Origin: JALYOC01 sp036675345
GTDB taxonomy: Bacteria; Myxococcota; Myxococcia; Myxococcales; Myxococcaceae
NCBI GenBank assembly: GCA_036675345.1
Contig: JAKFFE010000044.1
Coordinates: 1 to 64,000, forward strand
Length of the DNA: 64,000 nt
Direction: 5' to 3'
In this document: positions 63,580 to 64,000 of the stretch, in pieces
How positions within the stretch are numbered: position 1 is the stretch's first letter
Layout of the letters: every line of letters begins with the position of its first letter
The notes under the pieces: model-generated
The model's input: only the letters and a program-made list of their open reading frames with translations
The model's database searches: none
What the model was told of the DNA's origin: nothing
Translations under genes and position numbers: made by a program

Positions 63580-64000
63580 ATGCTGAAACGCCATCTCGGG
63601 GGTCTGCCGTCCATCTATTGGTACGTGTGGGGCGGGACCCTGCTCAACCGGCTGGGGGGCTTCGTGGTCCCCTTCCTGGCGCTGTACCTGACCGATCAGG
63701 TGGGGCTGCCGATCAGCACCGCCGGGAAGATCGCCTCGTTGTACGGCCTGGGCTCGTTGATGGCCGGGCTGGTGGGAGGGACGGTCAGTGACCGCTTCGG
63801 CCGCAAGCCCACCCTGGTGCTGGGGTTGGGGATCGGCTCGGTGGCGATGCTGGGACTGGGGCTCTCCACCCAGCTGAGCTGGATTGGGCTCTGCACCTTC
63901 GGGGTGGGCTTCTTCTCCGACCTCTCCCGGCCGGCGGTGTCGGCGATCATCGCGGATGTGGTGGCGCCGGCGGACCGCACCCGCGCCTACGGGCTGTTGC
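63580..64000 (+). CDS. MFS transporter, partial (cut by window end)
   Basis: The first 140 residues are present and the frame runs off the window. Membrane helices start at about 13, and the MFS motif GGTVSDRFGRKP lies between helices 2 and 3, so it is a 12- or 14-helix drug or sugar exporter type. ATG at 63580. The substrate cannot be judged without the rest. Confidence 0.88.
   Translation, partial: MLKRHLGGLPSIYWYVWGGTLLNRLGGFVVPFLALYLTDQVGLPISTAGKIASLYGLGSLMAGLVGGTVSDRFGRKPTLVLGLGIGSVAMLGLGLSTQLSWIGLCTFGVGFFSDLSRPAVSAIIADVVAPADRTRAYGLL

Overview
This 64 kb window is a gene-dense, very GC-rich bacterial chromosome segment, most likely from a myxobacterium (phylum Myxococcota, probably class Myxococcia). 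The evidence is a DUF2378/TIGR02265 paralogue (21261-21821), eukaryote-like Ser/Thr kinases with the HRDISPQN loop and C-terminal surface-protein domains (9944-12010, 29364-31730), MYXO-CTERM-type C-terminal anchors (51399-52292, 36978-38636), many Cys-lipoproteins, and almost uniform G/C at third codon positions. That codon bias also creates long antisense open frames, which I left out. I saw no tRNA, rRNA, CRISPR array, insertion sequence, prophage or attachment site, and no gene-free stretch longer than about 230 bases. The region reads as ordinary chromosome rather than an island.

Layout. 1-9.8 kb: tetraheme cytochrome lipoprotein and POT peptide transporter, divergent nadA, a zinc-finger protein, a methyltransferase, a secreted Cys-cluster protein, a large membrane protein, two proteins I do not recognise and a SprT-like protein. 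9.9-18 kb: Ser/Thr kinase, a beta-oxidation pair (enoyl-CoA hydratase and 3-hydroxyacyl-CoA dehydrogenase), a histone-H1-like basic protein, and two adjacent hybrid histidine kinases. 18-29 kb: lipoproteins, a quinone-oxidoreductase/GDPD/DUF2378 cluster, a KASIII-like synthase, deoxynucleoside kinase, acyl-CoA thioesterase, an A-type Fe-S carrier, a pteridine-reductase-like SDR and a rhodanese-ThiF/MoeB protein.

29-39 kb: a divergently transcribed kinase, then a tightly coupled five-gene run: porin, VTC-type polyphosphate polymerase, thymidylate-kinase-like protein fused to ten 27-residue repeats, DUF4956 membrane protein, lipoprotein. A secreted purple-acid-type phosphatase follows. I read this as a phosphate acquisition and polyphosphate module, and it is the best candidate here for an under-described system.

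39-64 kb: RsmB-like methyltransferase, a membrane-spermidine-synthase fusion, M61 peptidase, RNase HII with an altered GRG motif, acetyl-CoA synthetase, a small site-2-protease homologue, a MoaD-MoaE fusion, an outer-membrane barrel/MYXO-CTERM pair, and the leftward envelope operon uppS-cdsA-rseP-rlpA-tsaB-asd-like. The last gene of that operon has lost the dehydrogenase catalytic Cys and carries a very acidic tail. The window ends with a kinase with a large internal insert, an RluA-type pseudouridine synthase, dinB, a leaderless subtilase and a truncated MFS transporter.

No database searches were run. Family names come from motifs I could read.
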